Positions 7,595 through 15,153 of a stretch of DNA of 23,306 nucleotides are shown here, in pieces. The notes below the pieces were generated by a model. That model made no database searches. It saw nothing but the letters and a program-made list of their open reading frames with translations, and was not told the origin of the DNA. The position numbers and the translations under genes are program-made. Every line of letters begins with the position of its first letter. Position 1 is the stretch's first letter. The DNA comes from a virus: positions 1 through 23,306 of the IMG/VR virus record IMGVR_UViG_3300022845_000382; one strand, given 5' to 3'.

Positions 7595-8635
7595 TCACAA
7601 TACGGTTGCACAGAAACTGGCGTTGGCGCGGTAAGGCACCACCAGGGCTGAAGACTGCAGGAGCATGTAGCGCACCGGCGGATCGTTTTCCGACCAGGAT
7701 TTAACGAAGTATTCCAGCGGGCGAATGCCTGCGGCCTCGTCAAGAATGGCCCCGTGGTGACGGACACCTTCCAACCCCGTGCGAGCTACGAGCAATACCG
7801 TGCCGGTGGGGAGCAGCGTTTGATCGACGCCATCGTCATCCACATAGACATCGTTGTAGGTCCAGATATCAAAGCTGCCAATGTTGCCACGAAACACGGA
7901 TTTTTCATCCGCGACGATGGGATCAAGGGACAGGCTGATAGAGGTTCCGCGCCTAACGTCGAACAAGGCCTTCACTTCCGGATCTTTGATAAATTGCTCA
8001 AACGCACTGTCTTCCATAATCACCGTGCGCGGGCTGAGACCAGAATTTCCCCGTACCGTAATCGCCCAGGAACGAAGGTCAGCCAGAGGGCTCACCCCGG
8101 CTTCGCCCCAACGGGATGCACCGGTGAGCGCCACCGTATGGGTCGGGTCTCGCTGAAAATCGACCACCTGGGTGGCGTAACCTTCACCGGCAACCACTTG
8201 TTTGCCGGTCAAAAGAACTTCTGTCGCCATCACTTCAAAGCGACGGTTCAGCATTTTGAGCATATCAGCCAGGTTGTCGGCGACTGCGGCCTGAATGCGG
8301 CTTTCAGGAGACATGCCACCCATAAATGCCTCACCCGGGCGGCGTTTGAGACCCTGTTGAGGCCGAACCACCCGTTTTTCCTTGAGGTAGGCTGGTTTAA
8401 AACTCTTGGTCTCGTAACCACGGTTCGCCACCACCTTGCCTTCAACCAAAGGCGAGACAAAGGGCGTGATGCGTGGTTTGCCATCGACCACATCGAAGAA
8501 AATCTCCTCCGTGTCAGATCGTGAGACCGTTGAGAAAAAGGTTCGGGCTAGAAACTGGACCGGCTCGGCGTTGGAGGCGACAATTCCTTCAATGACGCGC
8601 TCCAGGCGACCGGTATCATAAGCGTTAATCGGCAT
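7595..8635 (-). CDS. Major capsid protein (lambda gpE family)
   Basis: 346 residues forming the icosahedral shell. The N-terminal region (NAEPVQFLARTFFSTVSRSDTEEIFFDVVDGKPRITPFVSP) and VEGKVVANRGYETKSFKPAYLKEKR are characteristic of the gpE family, as are RIQAAVADNLADMLKMLNRRFEVMATEVLLTGK (spine helix) and the C-terminal SWSENDPPVRYMLLQSSALVVP. Length is close to lambda gpE (341). A strong AGGAG lies about 9 bases before the ATG, fitting very high expression. It follows the decoration protein by 4 bases, as E follows D in lambda. Confidence 0.95.
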   Translation of the reverse strand: MPINAYDTGRLERVIEGIVASNAEPVQFLARTFFSTVSRSDTEEIFFDVVDGKPRITPFVSPLVEGKVVANRGYETKSFKPAYLKEKRVVRPQQGLKRRPGEAFMGGMSPESRIQAAVADNLADMLKMLNRRFEVMATEVLLTGKQVVAGEGYATQVVDFQRDPTHTVALTGASRWGEAGVSPLADLRSWAITVRGNSGLSPRTVIMEDSAFEQFIKDPEVKALFDVRRGTSISLSLDPIVADEKSVFRGNIGSFDIWTYNDVYVDDDGVDQTLLPTGTVLLVARTGLEGVRHHGAILDEAAGIRPLEYFVKSWSENDPPVRYMLLQSSALVVPYRANASFCATVL

Positions 8636-8639
8636 GGAT

Positions 8640-9020
8640 TTAGGCTCCTACAACAGGCTTGAGGAAAATACTTTGAGACCGAAGCCCCGGCTTGGCGGTG
8701 GACTTGTCATGACCGGTGCCGAAGACGAGGGCGTCTTCGTTAAAGCAACCGGTGAACCAGACGGCAGCCTTGATAGCCCCGGCACTGGCATCCACATCGC
8801 TTTGCAGAATGGCGATAGGGTTTTCAGAACCGTCGGCGGCGGCGGCGAGTGAAAGCTTGAAGGTATTGTCGGCAGTCACTTCACCCAGCACGGCACCCAT
8901 GCCCAAGGTTTCACCGGCGGCGATGACCACGGTGTCGGTGTGACGAGGAAAATCACCGGCAATGAGGTCTTCTTGAGTGAATGCATCAACATTGCCAAAA
9001 TTGGGATCGCGTAGCGCCAT
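8640..9020 (-). CDS. Head decoration protein (lambda gpD family)
   Basis: 126 residues, slightly longer than gpD (110). The core VVIAAGETLGMGAVLGEVTADNTFKLSLAAAADGSENPIAIL matches the gpD/HDPD family, whose trimers sit on the expanded capsid and hold it together against DNA pressure. The end ALVFGTGHDKSTAKPGLRSQSIFLK is the usual 'L...GI.l' finishing strand. AAGGAG lies just upstream of the ATG. It is between the protease/scaffold gene and the major capsid gene. Confidence 0.93.
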   Translation of the reverse strand: MALRDPNFGNVDAFTQEDLIAGDFPRHTDTVVIAAGETLGMGAVLGEVTADNTFKLSLAAAADGSENPIAILQSDVDASAGAIKAAVWFTGCFNEDALVFGTGHDKSTAKPGLRSQSIFLKPVVGA

Positions 9021-9022
9021 GA

Positions 9023-9457
9023 TCAGGCTCCTTGATTAGGTGTGGGTTTATGGCCGAGGGTCGAAAGCGCCCGGGCCGTCATGGCTTCAACGACAGTGTC
9101 TTCTTCACCTTCCGGGGCATCGGCTCCAACAACCGGATTGTCGATACTCGCCATGGCCGCTTTCAGCAGGCTGCCAGTTTTCGGCTGTTCAGGTGTGGAC
9201 GACAGAACCTTGATGGCGCTCGCGGCGTCCAGGTCAGTTTCCAGCGCAAGAGATCGAGCCAAGTCAGTGCGGCCTTCTGCTTCTGTTGCATTCAAGATGG
9301 CTGCAATGCGGCTGCGCTCAGACGCCTGACCACCCCGATGGCCCTCCAACTTCAAAGCATCAGTATCAATCGGCGTGACTTTTAATGATTGTGCATGGTC
9401 CTTAGCGCCGGGGTTTTCCTGGGTGGCATCAATAGGCGTGTCTTGGTCTTCATCCAT
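9023..9457 (-). CDS. Nested in-frame scaffold protein (Nu3-like) from an internal start
   Basis: An ATG at 9457, in frame with the protease (its residue 297), is preceded by AAGGA at 9470-9466 with an 8-base spacing, a better ribosome binding site than many of the annotated starts here. It would yield a 144-residue protein beginning MDEDQDTPIDATQENPGAKD with helical segments SERSRIAAILNATEAEGRTDLA and LLKAAMASIDNPVVG. Lambda makes its scaffold Nu3 in the same way, from inside gene C. The inferred role is to shape the procapsid before being degraded by the protease. Confidence 0.75.
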   Translation of the reverse strand: MDEDQDTPIDATQENPGAKDHAQSLKVTPIDTDALKLEGHRGGQASERSRIAAILNATEAEGRTDLARSLALETDLDAASAIKVLSSTPEQPKTGSLLKAAMASIDNPVVGADAPEGEEDTVVEAMTARALSTLGHKPTPNQGA

Positions 9458-10345
9458 CTGTCTTTTCCTTATGGTTGAGACATGATGCGCAGCGGCCCGC
9501 ACACCTGTTGTTGTTACCGACGGGGCCGCCCGTCGCTCTAATTCTGATAAAGTTTCAGCGAAGGTCGCAATGTCATCGGCAAGACTCGTGGCGACAGCTT
9601 CTTGTGGGTTGAGCCATCCCGCCTCAGTGGCGCGAACGACACTTGCATCAATATTTCGATTGCGGGCTACCGTGGAGACGAACAAGCCATAAAGCCGATC
9701 CACCTCAGACTGGAGCGAGGACTTAGCCTCAGCTGTCAGCGGAAAATACTCGCTACCATCAATCTTGCGATCACCGGCAAAGACCGGCGTGTAGACGTAT
9801 CCCTGCTTGGCATCTTTCGCGCTTTGGTCCATGTGCATGGCGACCACGCCAATAGAACCAACACCGGCGGAGCGTGGCAGCGTGAGACGTTCCGCCGCAC
9901 TGGCAATTGCATAGGCTGCCGAATAAGCATTCTCGTTGGCGATGGCCCAGACCGGTTTGATGCTTCGAGCCTGATAAATGGTGTCCGCCAAATCAAACAA
10001 TCCGGCGACTTCTCCGCCAGGACTATCGATTTCCATGAGCACGGCACGGACTTGAGTGTCGGTCATGGCCTCACGGACCTGTGCGCCGATAGAGGCGTAA
10101 CTGGTCAACCCGCTTTCCGCATCCAGACCACTGGAACGCTGTACCAAAGTGCCCTGCACAGGGATAACGGCAACACCACCACCTGAGACGGAATAAGAAG
10201 CCCGCCCGTTGGTATCTGGGCGGCTTATTGCTGCCAGCGGTTCATCGAGATGCTTTCTAAACACACCTTCGATCACTCGCAGCTTATCGAACCCGATGGC
10301 CAGCGGCGTGTTATAGAGCCGTGACCACAGACGGGGATATTTCAT
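9023..10345 (-). CDS. Prohead protease, S49 (SppA/gpC-like) with C-terminal scaffold domain
   Basis: 440 residues, the size of lambda gpC (439). The oxyanion segment EIDSPGGEVAG lies at about 105-115. Nucleophile Ser142 is in NENAYSAAYAIASAA, followed by GVGSIGVVAMHMDQS. Lys194 (GDRKIDGSEYFPLT) is in the position of the general-base lysine of S49 peptidases. Family knowledge: it cuts scaffold and head proteins during procapsid maturation. The C-terminal third (from about 297) is acidic and helical and can be made separately from an internal start. The ATG overlaps the portal stop (10345-10342, ATGA). Confidence 0.93.
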   Translation of the reverse strand: MKYPRLWSRLYNTPLAIGFDKLRVIEGVFRKHLDEPLAAISRPDTNGRASYSVSGGGVAVIPVQGTLVQRSSGLDAESGLTSYASIGAQVREAMTDTQVRAVLMEIDSPGGEVAGLFDLADTIYQARSIKPVWAIANENAYSAAYAIASAAERLTLPRSAGVGSIGVVAMHMDQSAKDAKQGYVYTPVFAGDRKIDGSEYFPLTAEAKSSLQSEVDRLYGLFVSTVARNRNIDASVVRATEAGWLNPQEAVATSLADDIATFAETLSELERRAAPSVTTTGVRAAAHHVSTIRKRQMDEDQDTPIDATQENPGAKDHAQSLKVTPIDTDALKLEGHRGGQASERSRIAAILNATEAEGRTDLARSLALETDLDAASAIKVLSSTPEQPKTGSLLKAAMASIDNPVVGADAPEGEEDTVVEAMTARALSTLGHKPTPNQGA

Positions 10346-11892
10346 GGCTTTGCTTCCTTACCGTGACCTGCTTCTTGATCGGGTGATTCCTCAACAAACG
10401 GCTGCCCCGACACGACATCTGCCGCACCCAGTAGACCAAGCTCGGCCATGCGTTCGCGTTCCCGCGCCCGTTGTTCCAGGACTTCTTCCCAGTCAAGACC
10501 TTGCTCGGCGCATTCGTTCTCCAAAGTCGAAACTCCGATATCCATACGGGTCTGAGCGGCTTTAGCTTCCTTGACCGGATCCACCCACCCCCGCCCTGGC
10601 CCAATCCAACGGGACCGAGCATAAGCACGGCGATGTTCATAAAAATCTTGGGCTTCGATCAGCCCGGCCTCGATGACTTCCTCGAGCCAGAGTTCGTAAA
10701 CGGGCTGCGTCCATTGGGCTGACAGCCATTGCCGACGACCATTAAAAAACCGCGAGGCTTCCAATAATGCCGCCCGGGCACTGGAGTAATTGGTCTTGCT
10801 AAAATCCTTGAGCAAAAGTTCGTAGGGCATGTGCAATGCCGCCGCCACATGACGGGACATGGCCTCAACAAAAGGAGCAAACCCATCTGCCGGGCGAGAC
10901 GGCGCGAACGATGACAACTTGTCACCCGGAAACAACGGCATAACCGCTCCACCTTTGAGACGGACCCGGTTTTTGATATAGGCGTTGCGGTCCTGCATAT
11001 ATTGATCGGCGTCGCCGCCAAACATCTCGACAATGCTGTCCTGATCCATAGGCGTTTCAATGAAGGCCGCGATCATGGCGTTGATAACGGCAGCCTGCAG
11101 TTCACTGCTCTGGTATTTATCCAGCATACGAAACTGCTTCATCACTGCAGAGAACAGAGGCTTTCCCCGGCTCTGGCCTGTGCGTTCCTTGTCATGGACA
11201 TGAATGACGCGGTGGCGGCCCCAGCGCGTAAACGCAGGCACCCGCTGCCAATCAGTGGCCGCATATCCCCAGGTGAAATGATCACCGGGATGAGTTTTCT
11301 TAATCCAATAAGCCTGCGGCGCACCGTAGCCATCAACCTCAATACCGGCGCGCATGCCTTTGCCATCACTTTTGTGCGGTGGCGTCGACAGACGGTCGGC
11401 CTCAATCACTTGAATACGGGTGGCGAACGGTCCGTCGCCGGGTAACCACAAGGGAAGCGCCAACGCTTCGCCGTTTAATAATCCAGAACGAAACACCAGT
11501 TGGGTGAGGCCTGCAAAATTCAGCGTTCGACCTGCATCACAGTCAGTTCCATCAGCCCAGGTCCGCCACAGGGCTTCAATCTGATTGCTCCATTCATCAG
11601 CCCAAACCTTGTCACGACCCAGCGCCCGATAGTCAGGCTTGGCCGATAACCGGAACCCGGTGCCGACCACATTGTCGGTGATGGTCTGGATTGCGCCCGA
11701 AGCAATGCCGTTATTAATCGCTAAATCACGATTGCGCGCCCGCAGAATGGGCAGGTCATCCAGCAAGTCCGCATCAGCTGAACCGAATGATGCCTGCCAG
11801 GAAGCTGTTTCCCGGTCCGTGGTCGAGGCACCATGATAGGCTCCCGCTTGAGCCTTTGGCCGCGAGATGAAAGAACGCAATCGATGGAGCAT
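10342..11892 (-). CDS. Phage portal protein (lambda gpB family)
   Basis: 516 residues, close to lambda gpB (533). It forms the dodecameric ring through which DNA enters and leaves the head. Family traits in order: LPILRARNRDLAINNGIASGAIQTI with TDNVVGTGFRL (about 45-80), the IEALWRTWADGTDCDAGRTLNFAGLTQLVFRS block, VIEADRLSTP, and the HVAAALHMPYELLLKDFSKTNYSSARAALLEASRFF helix region near 350-385, very typical of this family. The C-terminus is charged and lower in complexity. The start directly follows the gpW-like stop (TAA-ATG) with no gap, and the end overlaps the protease by four bases. Confidence 0.95.
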   Translation of the reverse strand: MLHRLRSFISRPKAQAGAYHGASTTDRETASWQASFGSADADLLDDLPILRARNRDLAINNGIASGAIQTITDNVVGTGFRLSAKPDYRALGRDKVWADEWSNQIEALWRTWADGTDCDAGRTLNFAGLTQLVFRSGLLNGEALALPLWLPGDGPFATRIQVIEADRLSTPPHKSDGKGMRAGIEVDGYGAPQAYWIKKTHPGDHFTWGYAATDWQRVPAFTRWGRHRVIHVHDKERTGQSRGKPLFSAVMKQFRMLDKYQSSELQAAVINAMIAAFIETPMDQDSIVEMFGGDADQYMQDRNAYIKNRVRLKGGAVMPLFPGDKLSSFAPSRPADGFAPFVEAMSRHVAAALHMPYELLLKDFSKTNYSSARAALLEASRFFNGRRQWLSAQWTQPVYELWLEEVIEAGLIEAQDFYEHRRAYARSRWIGPGRGWVDPVKEAKAAQTRMDIGVSTLENECAEQGLDWEEVLEQRARERERMAELGLLGAADVVSGQPFVEESPDQEAGHGKEAKP

Positions 11893-12120
11893 TTAAAATT
11901 CCACGTAAATCGGAGCCCGCCGAGACAGACCCTTAAGCTTGGCAATCTGGTTTTTAAGACCAGCGACATACAGACGCAGGTCAGCAACATTGGCTGGCGT
12001 ATAGGCAACACGCCCACCGGTGCCGATATCCACGACCTGGCGTTGACCGCCCGTGGCAAGCACATGCAGAGCAGCCTCGGCTTGCGTAAGCCGGGTTTCC
12101 AATGTTGATAATTCAGTCAT
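11893..12120 (-). CDS. Head-tail connector (lambda gpW family)
   Basis: 75 residues from ATG at 12120; an upstream start at 12174 would lie inside the terminase gene and adds a segment unlike the family. The sequence TELSTLETRLTQAEAALHVLATGGQRQVV, with a beta turn DIGTGGRVAYTPAN and a second helix VADLRLYVAGLKNQIAKL, is the helix-hairpin-helix arrangement of gpW. gpW binds the portal after packaging and allows FII to attach. It lies between the large terminase and portal genes exactly as in lambda. Confidence 0.9.
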   Translation of the reverse strand: MTELSTLETRLTQAEAALHVLATGGQRQVVDIGTGGRVAYTPANVADLRLYVAGLKNQIAKLKGLSRRAPIYVEF

Positions 12121-12134
12121 GATCTCAAACCTGT

Positions 12135-14045
12135 TTAGAGCCAGGGATCGTCGGACAAGATAGGATCTGCCCAACGCGATGATGTGTCGGTTTCCGCCTC
12201 CGGCATGGTTAGCGATGGTTTGACTTTCACCGCGTTGCCCTTGTTATTTTCCTTGGCGTTTTCTTCCAGTTTGCTTTCCTTGTTACGCGCTACACGCTCG
12301 GTCAGTCGCACCAGATCATATTCAGCTGCCGCTCGGGCATAGACCCGGCAATCCAGCGCCTCGTTACGTTCACGGGTTTTTTGCCACTCGATAACGGCAA
12401 ACCCGTTTTTCTTAACCCGGGTCACAGCCTGCTCGGCGGTCAGTTGCTTAAAATACTCCGGGTCATACTGCGGAAAATGACAGTATCCCGGCGGAAACCC
12501 TTCGCCCTCCGCTTCATCAGGCGTTTCTTGACGCAGATTGCCATAGAGCTCGGCCTTGAATACCGGCCCGCAGACCGTCCACAGCTTGGCACCACGCTTG
12601 CGTTTGCGCTTGCCAATCTTAACCTCGACATCGCTCGGTCCCTGAATGGGGAAGCGGCTTTTATCCACGCCCTTAATAGGCATAACCCGCCCCAGTGGAG
12701 CCGTCCGCGACCAGGCATACACTTCCTGGGTGGCGTAACCGGAATCAACCGCCATGCGCTCAATAATCATACCGGCCCCGGTTCTCGCATGAGGAAACCG
12801 TTCTTCCAGCATGGCGCTCAGCTTGTTCCAGACACCGGCCTTGGCCGTATCGCCAAGGAGAACCCGGTAGTCCACCGACCAGCTTTCTCGGCTCCGACCC
12901 CAGGCCACAACCTCGACCTCAATACGGTCGCGTTGGATATCGGCACCAGCTGTCAAAAACAGTCCGCCTTCAGGCACAGTGCCAATCGGGTATTCCTCAC
13001 GACAGTTGTAAATACGTTCCCATTCCGGAGCTTCGCCCCGGATTTCAAAGACCTCCCCCAACGAAGTGTTGATGAACGTCTTCATGGCCTCCTCGCCTTG
13101 CTCCTTGGCGGCAAGAAATTCACGCACCATTTTTTCAAGCTTTATCCAGGGTGAGTAAATCTCGTTCAAATGAAACCCGGCGGTATCCACGAATGGATTT
13201 TCTGCTCGCCACTCACCCAAATGGATCGTTGCCCAGCGTTGAGGGTCGCTCCAGATATCGCCACAGTGCTCACAAACGTAGCGAGCGCTCTCGGGCAGAT
13301 GCTTGCTCTCTTTGTCCTTTTTCCCGCCACCTTTTTCCCAGTGCACCTGCTCCCAACGCAGGGTCTGGTATTCACCACAAGAAGGGCAAGGCACCCAATA
13401 GCGGCGTTTGTCACTTTTCTCCCAGGCAGCATCGATCCGGCTCGCCCCCTTGATCGTCGGGGTGGAAACCATGATGATCTTACGATTCCAAAAAGTAACC
13501 GTGCGTTTCTTGGCCAGATTAACCGGATCACCTTCGGCTCCAGCGCTGGCCGGATAACGGTCCACTTCATCACAGAGCAAAATGCGAATGGGCCGCATGG
13601 CCAATCCGGATGGCGCGTTGGAACCCACCAAAGTCAGCTGGCCGCCAATAAATTTCTTATGCAGGATCTTGTTCGATCCATCGCGCGATTTGGGACCAGA
13701 CAGTTTCCCCCGCAAACATTGCGTGTCACGGACCATGGGCGCGAACCGGTCCTTTGACCAGGACTCCGCATCTCTCTCCGTCGGCAGAACCACCATCATC
13801 GGAGCCGGATCCTGGTCGATATGATAGCCGACCATGTTCAAGCCGATTTCTGACTTGCCAATTTGGGACGATGACTTGATCACCACGGTTTCCACCGAGG
13901 CGTCAGACACCGCGTCCATGATTTCACGTTGGTATTCAGCCCGGCCTGTGTGCCATTGCCCCGGTTCGGAACTGGATTCAGAACTAAGCTTACGGTATCG
14001 GTCCGCCCACTGACTTATGCTCAGATTGGGCGGAGGTGCCGCCAT
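12135..14045 (-). CDS. Terminase large subunit (lambda gpA family)
   Basis: 636 residues from the ATG at 14045 (MAAPPPNLSISQWADRYRKL), the usual N-terminus of this family; earlier ATGs at 14114 and 14195 only add basic sequence overlapping the small subunit. The motor ATPase has a Walker A-like SSSQIGKS at about 58-65 and Walker B ILLCDEVD at about 155-162. A zinc-ribbon-like pair CPSCG and CEHCG follows in the middle. The C-terminal nuclease holds FLTAGADIQRDRIEVEVVAW (first acidic strand) and MAVDSGYATQEVY. It cuts concatemers and pumps DNA into procapsids. Length is like lambda gpA (641), supporting this start. Confidence 0.95.
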   Translation of the reverse strand: MAAPPPNLSISQWADRYRKLSSESSSEPGQWHTGRAEYQREIMDAVSDASVETVVIKSSSQIGKSEIGLNMVGYHIDQDPAPMMVVLPTERDAESWSKDRFAPMVRDTQCLRGKLSGPKSRDGSNKILHKKFIGGQLTLVGSNAPSGLAMRPIRILLCDEVDRYPASAGAEGDPVNLAKKRTVTFWNRKIIMVSTPTIKGASRIDAAWEKSDKRRYWVPCPSCGEYQTLRWEQVHWEKGGGKKDKESKHLPESARYVCEHCGDIWSDPQRWATIHLGEWRAENPFVDTAGFHLNEIYSPWIKLEKMVREFLAAKEQGEEAMKTFINTSLGEVFEIRGEAPEWERIYNCREEYPIGTVPEGGLFLTAGADIQRDRIEVEVVAWGRSRESWSVDYRVLLGDTAKAGVWNKLSAMLEERFPHARTGAGMIIERMAVDSGYATQEVYAWSRTAPLGRVMPIKGVDKSRFPIQGPSDVEVKIGKRKRKRGAKLWTVCGPVFKAELYGNLRQETPDEAEGEGFPPGYCHFPQYDPEYFKQLTAEQAVTRVKKNGFAVIEWQKTRERNEALDCRVYARAAAEYDLVRLTERVARNKESKLEENAKENNKGNAVKVKPSLTMPEAETDTSSRWADPILSDDPWL

Positions 14046-14568
14046 CCGGCAGGTCGTCGTCACCACTTTCAGTAGTTCCGGCGTCCCCGTCAGAGCGAGG
14101 CGTAATCTCGACATCCGTTTCGGCAATTTCTGTGAGGACTTCGTAGACCGCCTTTTTGATGACGTCTTTGGCCTGGTTGATACTTGTCGTTTCATGAACC
14201 ACCGGTGCGATTTTATCGGGCAACACCAACAGTCGTGCCCGCATCAGCGCCACGATCTCTGTCCAAGCCGCTGTCACGTCGGACGCGAACAAAAGATCGC
14301 CCCGTATTTGTGAAGCTTCCATTTCAGCCAAATCAGCCCTGGCTTTTATCAATCGAGCGCGCTGGGTGCCGTAGTCAGCTGGGCCAACATCGCCCTGAAT
14401 ATTTAAATCTCGCAGATACCGAATGTAGCCACGAACCGCTCCGACCATCTCGTAACGCCCCCGCGCCACCTTAGGGATAATCCCTTCGGCGCTGAGTTGG
14501 CGCACACGCCGCTCAGTAATATCGAGCAGCTTCGCCAGCACCTCGGCGGATTGAGCGTTTTCAGCCAT
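13990..14568 (-). CDS. Terminase small subunit (Nu1-like, DNA recognition)
   Basis: 192 residues, close to lambda Nu1 (181). The N-terminal winged-helix is visible: SAEVLAKLLDITERRVRQLSAEGIIPKVARGRYEMVGAVRGYIRYL (about 7-53), with the recognition helix in ITERRVRQL. A helical dimerisation region follows (RARLIKARADLAEMEASQI), and a C-terminal acidic/Gly-rich tail (DGDAGTTESGDDDLPDGG) would contact the large subunit. It binds the packaging site and recruits the large subunit. The coding end overlaps the large-subunit start by 56 bases. It is the first gene of the late block. Confidence 0.92.
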   Translation of the reverse strand: MAENAQSAEVLAKLLDITERRVRQLSAEGIIPKVARGRYEMVGAVRGYIRYLRDLNIQGDVGPADYGTQRARLIKARADLAEMEASQIRGDLLFASDVTAAWTEIVALMRARLLVLPDKIAPVVHETTSINQAKDVIKKAVYEVLTEIAETDVEITPRSDGDAGTTESGDDDLPDGGTSAQSEHKSVGGPIP

Positions 14569-14669
14569 GGGCGGTCAAAAACCTTTTAATTGCAGTCTAT
14601 TAACGTTGATGTATGGGCGCTATAGAGCGTTACTGGCTCAACCAAATGATTGAACCAGAAGGAAAAGTT
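14569..14669. promoter_or_regulatory. Divergent control region between terminase and small plus-strand gene
   Basis: Must hold the start signals of the plus-strand gene at 14670 and possibly the late promoter or packaging site. I see an imperfect 10-bp inverted repeat, TGGCTCAACC (14634-14643) and GATTGAACCA (14648-14657), 8 of 10 pairs matched around an AAAT loop, overlapping the ribosome binding site region of the plus-strand gene. There is also TTAAT/ATTAA (14586-14603). No convincing -35/-10 pair with standard spacing was found on either strand. A cos site next to the small terminase gene would be expected in a lambda-type phage but cannot be recognised by eye. Confidence 0.4.
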
Positions 14670-14918
14670 ATGACCACCATTGCTATTTTGATGAACGACG
14701 GCAGCACAGAAATTCCGCGCCCTTGGAACCGCGCATCAAACGAAAGCGAACTTCTGGAAATGATCGAACATTATATTGCCCACCACACCGGAAAGACCGG
14801 CAAGCGGGCGTTGGACATGATTAACATTGACCATATCGACCTAGATGCCACCGTCGCAAAAATCGCCTTACGAGATGGCCAGATTATTCGTTTTTACGCT
14901 TTCACTGAACAGTTTTGA
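14670..14918 (+). CDS. Small protein of unknown function, plus strand
   Basis: 82 residues from ATG at 14670, preceded by GAAGGA with a good spacing; an in-frame ATG at 14613 is less likely. I do not recognise a family. The sequence starts MTTIAILMNDGSTEIPRPWN, has a helix ESELLEMIEHYIAHHT, and ends in strands TVAKIALRDGQIIRFYAF, so it looks like a small soluble alpha/beta protein. It is the only plus-strand gene outside the toxin-antitoxin cassette and the IS remnant. It is divergent from the terminase genes and convergent with the DUF7220 gene 7 bases away. Could be a regulator of the adjacent switch between early and late operons, but nothing in the sequence proves DNA binding. Confidence 0.6.
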   Translation: MTTIAILMNDGSTEIPRPWNRASNESELLEMIEHYIAHHTGKTGKRALDMINIDHIDLDATVAKIALRDGQIIRFYAFTEQF

Positions 14919-14925
14919 TTTTGCT

Positions 14926-15153
14926 TCAAACCCAGACTTTCCGCATCCGGATTTCTTCAAACACCCGGCGAAGCGTATAACTCCGCACAATTGAAATGCC
15001 GGTAAAGATCGCCCCAATGACAAGATTGTCTACCAAAGAAACTTCAAGCCCAAACAGAGGAAAGACCAAAACCTGAGCCGATACGGCAACGCCATATCCA
15101 ACGGCCACGTTAATCAATGATTCCAATAATGACATTCGTTTCGATTGTCTCAT
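14926..15153 (-). CDS. DUF7220-like small membrane protein
   Basis: 75 residues with two predicted hydrophobic segments (LINVAVGYGVAVSAQVLVFPLFGL at about 13-36 and VDNLVIGAIFTGISIVRSY at about 41-59) and a basic C-terminus (RRVFEEIRMRKV). The start MRQSKRMSLLESLINVAVGYG is highly characteristic of a small family seen in alphaproteobacterial phages (DUF7220). Its function is unknown; inner-membrane location is inferred. The ATG overlaps the methyltransferase stop (15153-15150, ATGA), so it is coupled to that gene. Confidence 0.82.
   Translation of the reverse strand: MRQSKRMSLLESLINVAVGYGVAVSAQVLVFPLFGLEVSLVDNLVIGAIFTGISIVRSYTLRRVFEEIRMRKVWV

Noticed and set aside
7754-8524. Plus-strand open frame of 256 codons antisense to the major capsid gene
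   Set aside because: It is a shadow of the capsid gene: no ribosome site, unlikely composition, and the minus-strand frame is a clear gpE homologue.
9602-10186. Plus-strand open frame of 194 codons antisense to the protease
   Set aside because: Overlaps the S49 catalytic region on the other strand and shows no domain features.
12381-13154. Plus-strand open frame of 257 codons antisense to the large terminase
   Set aside because: Terminase motifs on the minus strand explain this region; the opposite frame has no recognisable domain or start signal.
14046-14195. Longer terminase large-subunit start at 14195
   Set aside because: The added 50 residues lie in the small-subunit gene and are basic low-complexity; the start at 14045 gives the family's usual N-terminus and length.
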